Source of the DNA: Variovorax sp. V93
Lineage (GTDB): Bacteria > Pseudomonadota > Gammaproteobacteria > Burkholderiales > Burkholderiaceae_C
Direction: 5' to 3'
Length of the DNA stretch: 64,000 bases
Assembly (NCBI RefSeq): GCF_041154485.1
Contig: NZ_AP028669.1
Coordinates: 3,100,001 to 3,164,000 of the forward strand
Shown here one piece after another: positions 52,632 to 62,555 of the stretch (positions are counted from its first letter, which is position 1; each line of letters begins with the position of its first letter). Made by a program: the position numbers and the translations under genes. Below the pieces are notes generated by a model, which was not told where the DNA came from, did not search any database, and saw only the letters and a list, made by a program, of their open reading frames with translations.

Positions 52632-53675
52632 TCAGCGGTTGCGCGGCTCGGCGGTACGTTCGCGCACCACCGCCCCGCGGTTGCGGCCCGAGACGATGCG
52701 CAGCCCCAGCCGCGGATCGAGCTGCCCGGCGGCGCGCGCAGCATCGACCAGCATCTCGGCCCGCACGTGCGAAGGCATGATCGCGAAACTCGTGGGGCCC
52801 CATGAACTCTGGCCGATGGCGGCGTCATGCCCGCGGCTCGCATCCGCGAACCAGTGCATCAGCCGCCCGACGGCCGCGCTCGTGTAGATGCCGCCCTGCG
52901 CGGGCGCGAAGTGCTCGCCGAGCAGTTGCTGCATGCGGTTGATGCCCGCGGCAAACGGTGCGAATTCCGCCCGCGCGGCGCCGGGCAGCACCCGCATCAG
53001 CACCTGGTGGCAGATCTCGGCCGCGCCCGCCTGCGGCAAGGGCGGCAAGGCCGCAATCGCCTTTTTCTCCGCGCCGCCCGACAGGCCCTTGTGCGCGGGG
53101 TCCTGGACGACGATGACGCGCCATTCCTCGGGAAACTCGATGCGCGACAGCAGCGGCGCGGGCAGTCCGTCAGGGCCCGGGCCGCCATCGAGGAGCAGGC
53201 CGCCGCTGTCGAAGCCCGCAATGCCGACCCCTGAGCGCAGGCCGCGGCCGAGCCAGTGCGCCAGCGTGCCCGTGTCCAGATCGAGGCCATGCCATTCGGC
53301 AAAGGCCCGCCCGATCGCCGACGCGAGCTGCGTGCCCGAGCCGAAGCCCGCATGCGGCGGCAGCGCATGGCGCAGCCGCAGCGACAGCGGCGCGTGGCGG
53401 CCGCTGCGCTGCTTCAACACCGCCAGATAGTCCGCCGCGCGGGCCAGTTCCGCTTCGCCGGCCGGCGTGTCGGCCGCCAGGTGGTCCGCCGCGGACGCCG
53501 ACAGTTCCACGTCGGTGGTGAAGCCGTCGATCACCAGCCCCAGGCTGCCGAACGCGCGCCCGAGCGAGCCCGAGGGGTCCAGAAAGCCCAGGTGCAGGCG
53601 CCCGGGCGCGCTCACGTCCACCGTGCGAACGCTCTGGTCGAGCCTGGAAGCAAAGGCGAGGTCGGCGGAAGTCAT
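52632..53675 (-). CDS. mptG: Beta-ribofuranosylaminobenzene 5'-phosphate synthase
   Basis: A 347-residue GHMP-kinase-fold enzyme that condenses 4-aminobenzoate with phosphoribosyl diphosphate, the committed step of methanopterin synthesis. Landmarks are VSAPGRLHLGFLDPSGSLGR, the phosphate-loop-like ALPPHAGFGSGTQLASAIGR, GIAGFDSGGLLLDGGP and QSSWGPTSFAIM. Three in-frame Met codons exist at 53741, 53705 and 53675; a sigma54-type promoter at 53720-53737 predicts transcription from about 53710, so the last one is chosen. It heads the mptG-mtdB-mch-fae unit. A neighbouring pabB-pabC fusion supplies its substrate. Confidence 0.93.
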   Translation of the reverse strand: MTSADLAFASRLDQSVRTVDVSAPGRLHLGFLDPSGSLGRAFGSLGLVIDGFTTDVELSASAADHLAADTPAGEAELARAADYLAVLKQRSGRHAPLSLRLRHALPPHAGFGSGTQLASAIGRAFAEWHGLDLDTGTLAHWLGRGLRSGVGIAGFDSGGLLLDGGPGPDGLPAPLLSRIEFPEEWRVIVVQDPAHKGLSGGAEKKAIAALPPLPQAGAAEICHQVLMRVLPGAARAEFAPFAAGINRMQQLLGEHFAPAQGGIYTSAAVGRLMHWFADASRGHDAAIGQSSWGPTSFAIMPSHVRAEMLVDAARAAGQLDPRLGLRIVSGRNRGAVVRERTAEPRNR

Positions 53676-53719
53676 GGGCGGCGGTGTGCGACGAGGCGAG
53701 GTCATGGACCCGCTTGTCA

Positions 53720-53737
53720 TAGCAAGGGCCGTTCCGT
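53720..53737 (-). promoter_or_regulatory. Sigma54-type promoter for the mptG operon
   Basis: Minus strand reads CGGAACGGCCCTTGCT: GG (53735-53734), GC (53723-53722), 10 bases apart, with ACG and TTGCT matching the consensus. The predicted start near 53710 leaves about 35 bases to the mptG ATG at 53675. Confidence 0.55.
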
Positions 53738-53789
53738 CCATGCGCCCAGAGGGAGCACCGGGGCCAGGGCGCGTTCAGGAGGCCGCCGA

Positions 53790-53807
53790 TGTCCCAGGAG
53801 CGGGACA
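53790..53807 (-). promoter_or_regulatory. Inverted repeat upstream of the mptG promoter
   Basis: TGTCCC-N6-GGGACA is a perfect 6-bp inverted repeat about 55-70 bases upstream of the -24 element, where an enhancer-binding protein could sit. It overlaps an ACAATGTG octamer (53805-53812) that also occurs upstream of the fhcB promoter (37091-37098). Confidence 0.35.
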
Positions 53808-53866
53808 ATGTGTCACGGCGTGCGGGGGCGGCGGCAGGGGCAGCTGCGCGGCGCAGCGTCCCAATG

Positions 53867-53892
53867 AAAAACGCCCCGTGAGGGGCGTTTTT
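53867..53892 (-). terminator. Terminator after tRNA-Ser
   Basis: AAAAACGCCCC pairs perfectly with GGGGCGTTTTT around a GTGA loop. With runs of T on either strand it can act both ways; on the minus strand it lies just downstream of the tRNA 3' end. Confidence 0.85.
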
Positions 53893-53901
53893 GTTGCTAT
53901 C

Positions 53902-53994
53902 TGGCGGAACCGGAGGGATTCGAACCCTCGATGAGGCTCTACACCCCATACTCCCTTAGCAGGGGAGCACCTTCGGCCACTCGGTCACAGTTCC
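53902..53994 (-). tRNA. tRNA-Ser (anticodon GCT)
   Basis: A 93-base gene starting GGAACTGTGACCGAGTGGCC, with anticodon stem-loop CTCCCCTGCTAAGGGAG (anticodon GCT), a long variable arm, GGTTCGAATCC in the T arm and an encoded CCA end. It reads AGC/AGU serine codons. It marks the boundary between the C1 region and the housekeeping block. Confidence 0.96.
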
Positions 53995-54020
53995 TGAAAG
54001 AAGCCGAGATTATGCCACCA

Positions 54021-55289
54021 TCAGGCAGCCGGTTGGTCCAGGTCGAAGGCTTTGTGCAGGGCGCGCACGGCCAATTCCATGTATTTCTCGTCGATCACGA
54101 CCGAGGTCTTGATCTCGCTGGTGGAAATCATCTGGATGTTGATGCCCTCTTCGCTCAGCACGCGGAACATCTTGCTGGCCACGCCCACGTGGCTGCGCAT
54201 GCCGATGCCCACGATGCTGACCTTGCAGATCTTGGTGTCGCCCACGATCTCGGTCGCGCCCAGCGAGGGCATGACCTTCGACTGCAGCAGGTCGACCGTC
54301 TTCGCATATTCGTTGCGGTGCACGGTGAAGCTGAAGTCGGTCCGGCCGTCCTTGCTGAGGTTCTGGATGATCACGTCGACTTCGATGTTGGCGTCTGCCA
54401 CGGCACCGAGGATGTGATACGCGATGCCCGGCTTGTCGGGCACGCCGAGCACCGAGATCTTGGCTTCGTCGCGGTTGAAAGCGATGCCGGATACGACGGC
54501 TTGTTCCATGTTTTCGTCTTCCTCGAAAGTGATCAGCGTGCCGGACTTGGCCTCTTCATTGATGTCGATGTCCCACGGCGTGAAGCTCGAGAGCACACGC
54601 AGCGGCACCTTGTACTTGCCGGCGAATTCCACCGAGCGGATCTGCAGCACCTTGGAGCCCAGGCTCGCCATTTCGAGCATCTCTTCGAAGCTCACGGTCG
54701 AGAGGCGGCGCGCATCGGGCTCCACGCGCGGGTCGGTGGTGTAGACGCCGTCGACGTCGGTGTAGATCAGGCACTCGTGCGCCTTCATCGCCGCCGCAAT
54801 GGCCACGGCCGAGGTGTCGCTGCCGCCGCGGCCCAGCGTGGTGATGTTGCCGTCGTCGTCCACGCCCTGGAAGCCGGTGATGACCACCACCTTGCCGGCG
54901 TCGAGGTCGGCGCGCACGCGCTCGTCGTCGATGCTTTCGATGCGCGCCTTGGTGTAGGAGTTGTCGGTGCGCACCGACACCTGCCAGCCCGCGTAGCTCA
55001 CGGCTTCCATGCCTTCGGCCTGCAGCGCAATGGCCAGCAGCGCGGAAGAAGCCTGTTCGCCGGTCGAGGCGAGCATGTCGAGCTCGCGCCCGTGGGCCTC
55101 GCTCGGTTTGCTCGGCGCCAGCTCCTTGGCCAGGCCGAGCAGGCGATTGGTCTCGCCGCTCATGGCACTCGGGACCACGATCATCTGGTGGCCGGCGCGC
55201 GCCCACTTGGCGACGCGCTTGGCGACATTCTTGATGCGCTCGGTCGAGCCCATCGACGTACCGCCGTATTTGTGAACGATCAATGCCAT
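54021..55289 (-). CDS. lysC: Aspartate kinase
   Basis: A 422-residue aspartokinase catalysing the first step to lysine, threonine and methionine. It starts ALIVHKYGGTSMGSTERIK, has TGFQGVDDDGNITTLGRGGS and two C-terminal ACT domains (EAKISVLGVPDKPGIAYHIL; KVSIVGIGMRSHVGVASKMF) for feedback control. The Met at 55289 begins the kinase domain; the frame is open further upstream without similarity. Length suits the single-function class found in Burkholderiales. Confidence 0.97.
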   Translation of the reverse strand: MALIVHKYGGTSMGSTERIKNVAKRVAKWARAGHQMIVVPSAMSGETNRLLGLAKELAPSKPSEAHGRELDMLASTGEQASSALLAIALQAEGMEAVSYAGWQVSVRTDNSYTKARIESIDDERVRADLDAGKVVVITGFQGVDDDGNITTLGRGGSDTSAVAIAAAMKAHECLIYTDVDGVYTTDPRVEPDARRLSTVSFEEMLEMASLGSKVLQIRSVEFAGKYKVPLRVLSSFTPWDIDINEEAKSGTLITFEEDENMEQAVVSGIAFNRDEAKISVLGVPDKPGIAYHILGAVADANIEVDVIIQNLSKDGRTDFSFTVHRNEYAKTVDLLQSKVMPSLGATEIVGDTKICKVSIVGIGMRSHVGVASKMFRVLSEEGINIQMISTSEIKTSVVIDEKYMELAVRALHKAFDLDQPAA

Positions 55290-55359
55290 GGATGAATTCA
55301 GAGAAATGGGAAGGGCCGCCGCTGCACCCCCGAGTGCCAGCGCGGCGCCCTGCAAGCCG

Positions 55360-56337
55360 TCAGCGCGAAGCCTTGGGCGAGGGCCCGGAATTGTACCAAT
55401 GCAGCAGATCGCCCCTGCGCTGGGCAAATCCGTTGGCCACCTTGAGGTGGATCCGGTGGCCGCGCGTGGTGCAGGCGCGAACCTGGTCCAGCAACTGGTC
55501 GAGCTGCGCCGCGCTGGGTGCGCAGCCGTGCGCCTGCATCAGCCAGTGTCTCAGCACATTGGCCTGCCGTGCGCGCGAAAGCGCCTGCAGCACGGCGATG
55601 CGGGGCGGGCTGCCCACCACGGCCAGGTCTTGCGCCGCGAGTTCGCCCAGCAGCTCCTGCGCCTGCGCGGCATGGCCGATGCTGCGGGCGAAGGTGGCGC
55701 GGAACTGCGGGAAGGTCCGCTCGAGCGCGGGCAGCAGCACGGCGCGGATCCGGTTGCGGGTGTAGCGCTCGTCCTCGTTGGTCGGGTCCTCGATCCAGGG
55801 CAGGTCGACACCCTTGAGCCACGCGCGGATGTCGGCGCCGGGCACCGCCAGCAGCGGGCGGTAGATGTCCAGCCCGTTGCGCCGCGCATGCGCGGGCATG
55901 GCCGCGAGGCCCGGCAGACCGGCGCCCCGGGAGAGCGCCAGCAAGAGGGTTTCGACCTGGTCGTCGGCATGGTGCCCGAGAACTATCGATTCGATAGCGT
56001 CGAGCGCCGTATCCATGCGCGCCATGGCTGCAAAGGCGTCGTAGCGGGCGCGCCGCGCCGCATCTTCGGGACTGTCGCCCTGCGCATGGCGTGCGTCCAC
56101 GCGGTGCACCACCAGCGGCACGCCCAGGCGTTCGCACACGGCCGCGCAATGGCGTTCGAAATCGTCCGCGGCGGCCTGCAGGCCGTGGTGCACATGAAAG
56201 GCAAGCACCTGGCCGGGCCAGGCCGAGGCGCAAGCCGCCAAGAGGGCCGTGGAATCCGCACCGCCGCTGAAGCCCACCGCCAGCGGCAGATGCGCCGGCT
56301 CGAACGCGGCCATGGCGCGTTCGAAGGCTTCGTTCAT
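55360..56337 (-). CDS. tilS: tRNA(Ile)-lysidine synthase
   Basis: A 325-residue ATP-pyrophosphatase that converts C34 of the AUA-reading tRNA-Ile to lysidine. The PP-loop SGGADST is at residues 24-30, followed by HVHHGLQAAADDFERHC, LGHHADDQVETLLLALSRGA and IEDPTNEDERYTRNRIR. The C-terminal region is short, as in other betaproteobacteria. It lies 24 bases after accA. Confidence 0.95.
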   Translation of the reverse strand: MNEAFERAMAAFEPAHLPLAVGFSGGADSTALLAACASAWPGQVLAFHVHHGLQAAADDFERHCAAVCERLGVPLVVHRVDARHAQGDSPEDAARRARYDAFAAMARMDTALDAIESIVLGHHADDQVETLLLALSRGAGLPGLAAMPAHARRNGLDIYRPLLAVPGADIRAWLKGVDLPWIEDPTNEDERYTRNRIRAVLLPALERTFPQFRATFARSIGHAAQAQELLGELAAQDLAVVGSPPRIAVLQALSRARQANVLRHWLMQAHGCAPSAAQLDQLLDQVRACTTRGHRIHLKVANGFAQRRGDLLHWYNSGPSPKASR

Positions 56338-56361
56338 GGAGGGAGCAGCGCGCCGGCTTCT

Positions 56362-57342
56362 TTACCTGCCGGTGTCGGCCTTGGTGTCGTTGAAGCGCCC
56401 GTAGCTCTGCAGGCGTTCGTAGCGGCGCTCGAGCAGTTCCTTCGGCTTCAGGTCGCTGACCTGGCGGAAGGCGTCGTTGAGCGCGCGCTTGAGGAAAGCG
56501 GCCATCTGGCGATGGTCGCGGTGCGCGCCGCCGACCGGTTCGTTCACGATCTTGTCGACCAGGCCCAGCGCCTTCAGGCGGTGCGCGGTGATGCCGAGCG
56601 CATCGGCCGCTTCCTGCGCCTTGTCGCTGGTCTTCCAGAGAATGGAGGCGCAGCCTTCGGGGCTGATGACCGAGTAGATCGAATACTGCAGCATCACGAG
56701 CTGGTCGCCCACCGAAATGGCCAGCGCCCCGCCGGAGCCGCCTTCGCCGATGATGGTGACGATGATCGGCACCTCGAGCTGCGCCATCTCGTAGATGTTG
56801 CGGCCGATGGCTTCGGACTGGCCGCGCTCCTCGGCGTCGATGCCCGGATAGGCACCGGGCGTATCGACGAAGGTGAAGACCGGCAGCTTGAACTTCTCGG
56901 CCGTCTTCATGAGGCGCAGCGCCTTGCGGTAGCCCTCGGGCTTGCTCATGCCGAAGTTGCGCGCGGTGCGCTCCCTGGTGTCGCGCCCCTTCTGGTGGCC
57001 GAGCACCATGCAGGGCGTGCCGTTGAAGCGCGCCAGGCCGCCCACGATGGAGAGGTCGTCGGCAAAGTGCCGGTCGCCGTGCAGTTCGACGAAGTCGGTG
57101 AAGATCTCGTTGACGTAGTCGAGCGTGTAGGGCCGCTCCGGATGCCGCGCGATCTTGGTGATCTGCCAGGGCGTCAGGTCGCTGTAGATGTCCTTGGTGA
57201 GCTGCTGGCTCTTCTTGCCGAGCTGGTCGATTTCCTCCGAGATGTCGACCGCCGATTCGGTCTGTACATAGCGCAGTTCTTCGATCTTGGTTTCGAGTTC
57301 AGCAATGGGCTGCTCGAAGTCGAGGAAGGTTCGTTTCGCCAA
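56362..57342 (-). CDS. accA: Acetyl-CoA carboxylase carboxyltransferase subunit alpha
   Basis: A 326-residue carboxyltransferase subunit of fatty acid synthesis: [58 protein letters not shown] and [15 protein letters not shown]. The start is TTG at 57342 with GGAGAAG just upstream; the family starts at this point and no ATG fits. The gene follows the glycosylase gene by 16 bases. Confidence 0.96.
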   Translation of the reverse strand: MAKRTFLDFEQPIAELETKIEELRYVQTESAVDISEEIDQLGKKSQQLTKDIYSDLTPWQITKIARHPERPYTLDYVNEIFTDFVELHGDRHFADDLSIVGGLARFNGTPCMVLGHQKGRDTRERTARNFGMSKPEGYRKALRLMKTAEKFKLPVFTFVDTPGAYPGIDAEERGQSEAIGRNIYEMAQLEVPIIVTIIGEGGSGGALAISVGDQLVMLQYSIYSVISPEGCASILWKTSDKAQEAADALGITAHRLKALGLVDKIVNEPVGGAHRDHRQMAAFLKRALNDAFRQVSDLKPKELLERRYERLQSYGRFNDTKADTGR

Positions 57343-57358
57343 CGTCTTCTCCTGTTGT

Positions 57359-58012
57359 TCAGTATGCGACCGGTACCGGGTCGAGCGATCGCCAAATATA
57401 CCAAGTCGCCACGCTGCAATATGGGGCCCAGGCCACGGCGACGTCGCGGGCATCGCTGCGGCTCACGGGATCGCCCGAAAAATAGTTGACGCTGATGCCG
57501 TTGAGCAGGCCCAGGTCGTCGACCGGCAGCACGTTGGGGCGCATCAGGTGGAAGATGAGGAACATCTCGGCCGTCCAGCGGCCGATGCCGCGGATGGCCA
57601 CGAGTTCATCGATGATGAGCTCGTCGGCCATGTCCTTCCAGGCGTCGACGTGCACCGCGCCCGAATCGAAATGAATGGCCAGGTCCACCAGGTACTCGAT
57701 CTTGCGCGCCGACAGCCCTGCCGCGCGCATGTCGTCGACCTTCAGCTTGAGCACGTTGGCCGGCGTGAGCTTGCGCGGCAGCACCGCGAACTTGTCCCAC
57801 ACGGTCTGCGCGGCCTTCACCGAAATCTGCTGGCCCACGATGCTGCGCGCGAGGGTGGTGAACGCGTCGCCGCGCGATTCGAGGCAGGCGTCGCCGAACT
57901 TCGGGATCAGCCGCTTCATCACGCGGTCCTTCCTGGACAGGTGCTTGCAGGCCTCCTCCCAATAGTCCGGCGTATAGATCTGGACCGCCGGATTTTTCGA
58001 GGAAGCAGGCAT
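57359..58012 (-). CDS. AlkA-type DNA-3-methyladenine glycosylase
   Basis: A 217-residue helix-hairpin-helix DNA glycosylase that removes alkylated bases. It shows [20 protein letters not shown], the hairpin [20 protein letters not shown] and the catalytic Asp in [11 protein letters not shown]. It is the short form without the N-terminal AlkA domain. It sits between cysS and accA on the same strand, a conserved order in related genomes. Confidence 0.9.
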   Translation of the reverse strand: MPASSKNPAVQIYTPDYWEEACKHLSRKDRVMKRLIPKFGDACLESRGDAFTTLARSIVGQQISVKAAQTVWDKFAVLPRKLTPANVLKLKVDDMRAAGLSARKIEYLVDLAIHFDSGAVHVDAWKDMADELIIDELVAIRGIGRWTAEMFLIFHLMRPNVLPVDDLGLLNGISVNYFSGDPVSRSDARDVAVAWAPYCSVATWYIWRSLDPVPVAY

Positions 58013-58029
58013 GGGATTCGTGGTTCCGT

Positions 58030-59406
<1,377 letters not shown>

Positions 59407-59597
59407 GAGGCTCGGAAAGCGTCGCTTCGCGCTCGTGCGGTACGGGCGAACGACGGTGTATTTCAGGGGTGACGGGACAGTGGCCACGAGGGGTTGGACA
59501 TGGCCCCTCGGCTACAATGCACCGCAGTATAAACGGCTGCTGCCGTCTCATTCCGGGTGTTTTCGAAGCCCGCATTTCCCACTCCTGCCGAGGCTTC

Positions 59598-60188
59598 ATG
59601 AAGCACGTCGCGTTCTCCAAACTCTCCATCGCCTTCGCACTGCTGTTCAGCCTGTGGGGTTCGGCTGCCTACGCCAACGACTACGACGACGTCAACCAGC
59701 TGCTGCGCCAGGGCAAGTCGAACGAGGCGCTCGTCAAGGCCGACGCCTACATTGCCGGCAAGCCGCGCGATCCGCAGATGCGCTTCCTGCGCGGCGTGAT
59801 CCTCACCGAGCAGAAGAAGCAGAACGAGGCCATTGCCGCGTTCACGCAGATGACGCAGGACTTTCCCGAACTGCCCGAGCCCTACAACAACCTGGCGGCA
59901 CTCTATGCAGCGCAAAGCAAGTTCGACCAGGCGCGCGCCGCGCTGGAGCAGGCGCTCAGGCTCAACCCCAACTACGCCACCGCGCACGAGAACCTCGGCG
60001 ACGTGTACGCCCGACTGGCGGCCCAGGAATATGTGCGAGCGCAGCAATTCGCCAGCACCAACGCCAGCGTGGCGCCCAAGCTCTCGCTGATCCGCCAGAT
60101 CTTCACGCCCAAGGCCGAGGCCGATGCCGCAGCCCTGCCGGCGGCACCGCCGGAAGTGCGCAAGCCAGTCGGCCGCGCCAGCAAATAG
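59598..60188 (+). CDS. Exported tetratricopeptide repeat protein
   Basis: A 196-residue protein with a signal peptide (LSIAFALLFSLWGSAAYA) and about four TPR units (NQLLRQGKSNEALVKADAYI; AIAAFTQMTQDFPELPEPYN; NNLAALYAAQSKFDQARAAL; ENLGDVYARLAAQEYVRAQQ). A proline/alanine-rich C-terminus follows. It is likely a periplasmic scaffold; partner unknown. It lies upstream of two cyclophilin genes. A TACAAT -10-like box is at 59513-59518, without a well-spaced -35. Confidence 0.85.
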   Translation: MKHVAFSKLSIAFALLFSLWGSAAYANDYDDVNQLLRQGKSNEALVKADAYIAGKPRDPQMRFLRGVILTEQKKQNEAIAAFTQMTQDFPELPEPYNNLAALYAAQSKFDQARAALEQALRLNPNYATAHENLGDVYARLAAQEYVRAQQFASTNASVAPKLSLIRQIFTPKAEADAAALPAAPPEVRKPVGRASK

Positions 60189-60270
60189 CAACAACCGTCG
60201 GCAGCATCCCGGCCGCGGCCGCTTGCATTGCCCGGTCCGCGCCCCACATCATTCGCACACGGAGCCATCC

Positions 60271-60870
60271 TTGACGATCCAAGCCCCTTCCCTGTCCACC
60301 CGCTTCAGCCGCCGCGGCGCGCTCATGCTGGCCGCCTCGCTCGCGCTTGCCGGCGCCGTCCATGCGCAGCAGCCCGGTCCGCGCGTGAAGCTCGCCACCT
60401 CGGCCGGCGACATCCTGGTCGAGCTCGACCAGGCCAAGGCGCCCCAGACGGTCGAGAACTTCCTGCAGTACGTCAAGGACAAGCACTACGACGGCACCGT
60501 GTTCCACCGCGTGATCGACGGCTTCATGATCCAGGGCGGAGGCTTCACGGCCGACATGCAGCAGAAACCCACGCGCGCACCCATTCCGCTCGAAGCCGGC
60601 AACGGCCTGAAGAACGACCGCTACACCATCGCAATGGCGCGCACGGGCAATCCGAACTCGGCCACCTCGCAGTTCTTCATCAACGTGAAGAACAACGACT
60701 CGCTCAACGCGCCCAACCCCGACGGCTACGGCTACACGGTGTTCGGCCGCGTCGTGGCCGGCACCGAGGTGGTCGACAAGATCCGTGCCGTGCAAACCGG
60801 TAACAAGGGCGGCATGCAGAACGTGCCGCTCGAACCCATCATCATCAAGTCCGCCACACTGGCGAAATAA
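60271..60870 (+). CDS. ppiA: Periplasmic peptidyl-prolyl cis-trans isomerase (cyclophilin)
   Basis: A 199-residue exported cyclophilin. The signal peptide runs through RRGALMLAASLALAGAVHA; the catalytic core includes YDGTVFHRVIDGFMIQGGGF, ARTGNPNSATSQFFINV and YGYTVFGRVVAG. The start is TTG at 60271 with GGAG 6 bases upstream. It helps fold proline-containing proteins in the periplasm. It is paired with the cytoplasmic ppiB 30 bases downstream. Confidence 0.92.
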   Translation: MTIQAPSLSTRFSRRGALMLAASLALAGAVHAQQPGPRVKLATSAGDILVELDQAKAPQTVENFLQYVKDKHYDGTVFHRVIDGFMIQGGGFTADMQQKPTRAPIPLEAGNGLKNDRYTIAMARTGNPNSATSQFFINVKNNDSLNAPNPDGYGYTVFGRVVAGTEVVDKIRAVQTGNKGGMQNVPLEPIIIKSATLAK

Positions 60871-60900
60871 TTTCCGAACATCCGAAGGAAGGACTCCCTC

Positions 60901-61413
60901 ATGAGCAACCCCAAAGTCGAACTCCACATCAAGAACTACGGCGTGATCACGCTCGAACTCGACAGCGCCAAGGCGCCGAAGTCGGCCGAGAACTTCGTCA
61001 ACTATGTGAAGAACGGTCACTACGACAACACGGTGTTCCACCGCGTGATTCCGGGCTTCATGGTGCAAGGCGGCGGCTTCGAGCCCGGCATGAAGCAAAA
61101 GCCCACCGGCGCCGAGATCGAGAACGAAGCCAACAACGGCCTCAAGAACGACAACTACACGGTGGCCATGGCCCGCACCAGCGCACCGCACTCGGCCACC
61201 GCCCAGTTCTTCATCAACGTGGCCGACAACGGCTTCCTGAACCACACTGCTCCCTCGGCCCAGGGCTGGGGCTACGCGGTGTTCGGCAAGGTCACCGGCG
61301 GCACCGACGTGGTGGACAAGATCAAGGCCGTGAAGACGGGCCGCAAGGGCTTCCACGACGACGTGCCGCTCGAGGACGTGGTCATCGAGAAGGCCGTCCT
61401 CGTCGCGGAATAA
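60901..61413 (+). CDS. ppiB: Cytoplasmic peptidyl-prolyl cis-trans isomerase (cyclophilin)
   Basis: A 170-residue cyclophilin without signal peptide: [40 protein letters not shown] and [19 protein letters not shown]. Start ATG 60901 with GAAGGAAGGA upstream. It is a close paralogue of ppiA in the same transcription unit. Confidence 0.95.
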   Translation: MSNPKVELHIKNYGVITLELDSAKAPKSAENFVNYVKNGHYDNTVFHRVIPGFMVQGGGFEPGMKQKPTGAEIENEANNGLKNDNYTVAMARTSAPHSATAQFFINVADNGFLNHTAPSAQGWGYAVFGKVTGGTDVVDKIKAVKTGRKGFHDDVPLEDVVIEKAVLVAE

Positions 61414-61429
61414 CGAACGGATGCCACGC

Positions 61430-61500
61430 GGCATGAGCGCAGCGCCGGGCCGCCCCAAGCAAGCTCGCTCCCGCTTGGCGGGAAGCCGCGCAGCGCCAAG
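61430..61500 (+). repeat. Short intergenic repeat (family B) after ppiB
   Basis: Bases 61434-61466 read GAGCGCAGCGCCGGGCCGCC and on to CAAGCAAGCTCGC, nearly identical to the element on the minus strand at 23813-23877. It is followed by a CCCGCTTGGCGGG hairpin. Both copies follow a stop codon directly and precede another gene in the same direction. Confidence 0.65.
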
Positions 61501-61509
61501 GGTGCATCA

Positions 61510-62286
61510 GTGAACATGGCGGAACATCCGGTTTTCAAGGAACTGCTCGCCCCGCCCGCGTGGCGCACCGTCGACCTGATCTCCGACCTGCACCTGCAGA
61601 CCGACGAGCCCGCCACCTTCGAGGCCTGGCGCGGCTATCTGCAGACCACGCCGGCCGATGCACTCGTCATCCTGGGCGACCTGTTCGAGGTGTGGGTGGG
61701 CGACGACGCGGCCGCCCTGCCCGGCTTCGAGGCCGAATGCGCCGAGCTGCTGCGCCGCACGGCCGAGCGGCTGCCGGTGTACTTCATGCACGGCAACCGC
61801 GACTTCCTCGTGGGGCCGGCGCTGGCCGCCCGGTGCGGCTTCACGCTGCTGGACGATCCCACGGTGCTGGTGCTGCACGGCGAACGCTGGCTGCTGAGCC
61901 ACGGCGACATCCTTTGCCTGGACGACACCGACTACCTCAAGTTCCGCGCCCAGGTGCGCACGACCGAATGGCAGGCCTCGTTCCTGGCCAGGCCGCTGGC
62001 CGAGCGCCGCGCGCTCGCGCGCTCCATGCGCGCGCAAAGCGAGGACCGCAAGCGCAATCCCTCGGCCGTCTGGGCCGACGTGGACGGCGGCGCCGCGCGC
62101 CAGTGGCTGCAGCAGGCGCGCGCGCACACGCTGGTGCACGGCCACACGCATCGCCCGGCCGATCACGACCTGGGTGACGGCCTCAGGCGCATCGTGCTCA
62201 GCGACTGGGACGCCGCGGCCCATCCGCCGCGCGCACAGCTGCTGTGCCTGTCCCCCGCCGGCGCGCAGCGCGTCGATCTGCGCTAG
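61510..62286 (+). CDS. lpxH: UDP-2,3-diacylglucosamine diphosphatase
   Basis: A 258-residue metallophosphoesterase that splits UDP-diacylglucosamine to lipid X in lipid A synthesis at the inner membrane. Metal-binding motifs are ISDLHLQ, VILGDLFEVWVGDD, MHGNRDFLVG and HGHTHRPADH. Start GTG 61510 or ATG 61516, 6 bases apart; they cannot be told apart. Its TAG stop is the first three bases of a terminal inverted repeat element. Confidence 0.94.
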   Translation: MNMAEHPVFKELLAPPAWRTVDLISDLHLQTDEPATFEAWRGYLQTTPADALVILGDLFEVWVGDDAAALPGFEAECAELLRRTAERLPVYFMHGNRDFLVGPALAARCGFTLLDDPTVLVLHGERWLLSHGDILCLDDTDYLKFRAQVRTTEWQASFLARPLAERRALARSMRAQSEDRKRNPSAVWADVDGGAARQWLQQARAHTLVHGHTHRPADHDLGDGLRRIVLSDWDAAAHPPRAQLLCLSPAGAQRVDLR

Positions 62287-62551
62287 GGCCTGTTGACGCT
62301 ATGGAAGGGGTCGCGAAGCTCGCCACAGCCCGTCCATCAAGGCGCGCGACGCCGTGCGTGCGTCCGCACGCACAAGGAGCGCAACGCCGAGGGGTGGGCT
62401 GTGGCGAGCTTCCCTGCGGGTTGCTTCGCCAAGGGGCCGCCTGCGGCGTTGCCCGCGCTTGCAAGGCCAAAGCCTTGCTGCGCCCGGGCGCCTTGCATCC
62501 AGCCCCTTGGCGAAGCAACGCGATCCCCTTCCATAGCGTCAACAGGCCCTA
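62284..62551 (+). repeat. 268-bp element with 27-bp perfect terminal inverted repeats (MITE-like)
   Basis: TAGGGCCTGTTGACGCTATG and the next seven bases (62284-62310) are repeated inverted at 62525-62551 without mismatch. Nested inside are further inverted arms: GAAGCTCGCCACAGCCC (from 62315) against GGGCTGTGGCGAGCTTC (62397-62413), and TTGCTTCGCCAAGGGGC against GCCCCTTGGCGAAGCAA (near 62421 and 62503). No transposase gene is inside. It starts at the lpxH stop and ends 4 bases before mtfA. Confidence 0.85.
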
Positions 62552-62555
62552 GCCG

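Noticed and set aside
53902..53994. Integration site at tRNA-Ser marking a genomic island
   Set aside because: No integrase gene and no direct repeat of the tRNA 3' end was noticed in the window; the left edge of the C1 region lies outside it.
55288..57489. Plus-strand open frame of about 730 codons over tilS and accA
   Set aside because: Antisense to conserved housekeeping genes and without similarity.
62244..62552. Open frames inside the lpxH-mtfA gap
   Set aside because: They lie within the inverted-repeat element and read similarly on both strands because of its symmetry; no start or codon bias supports them.
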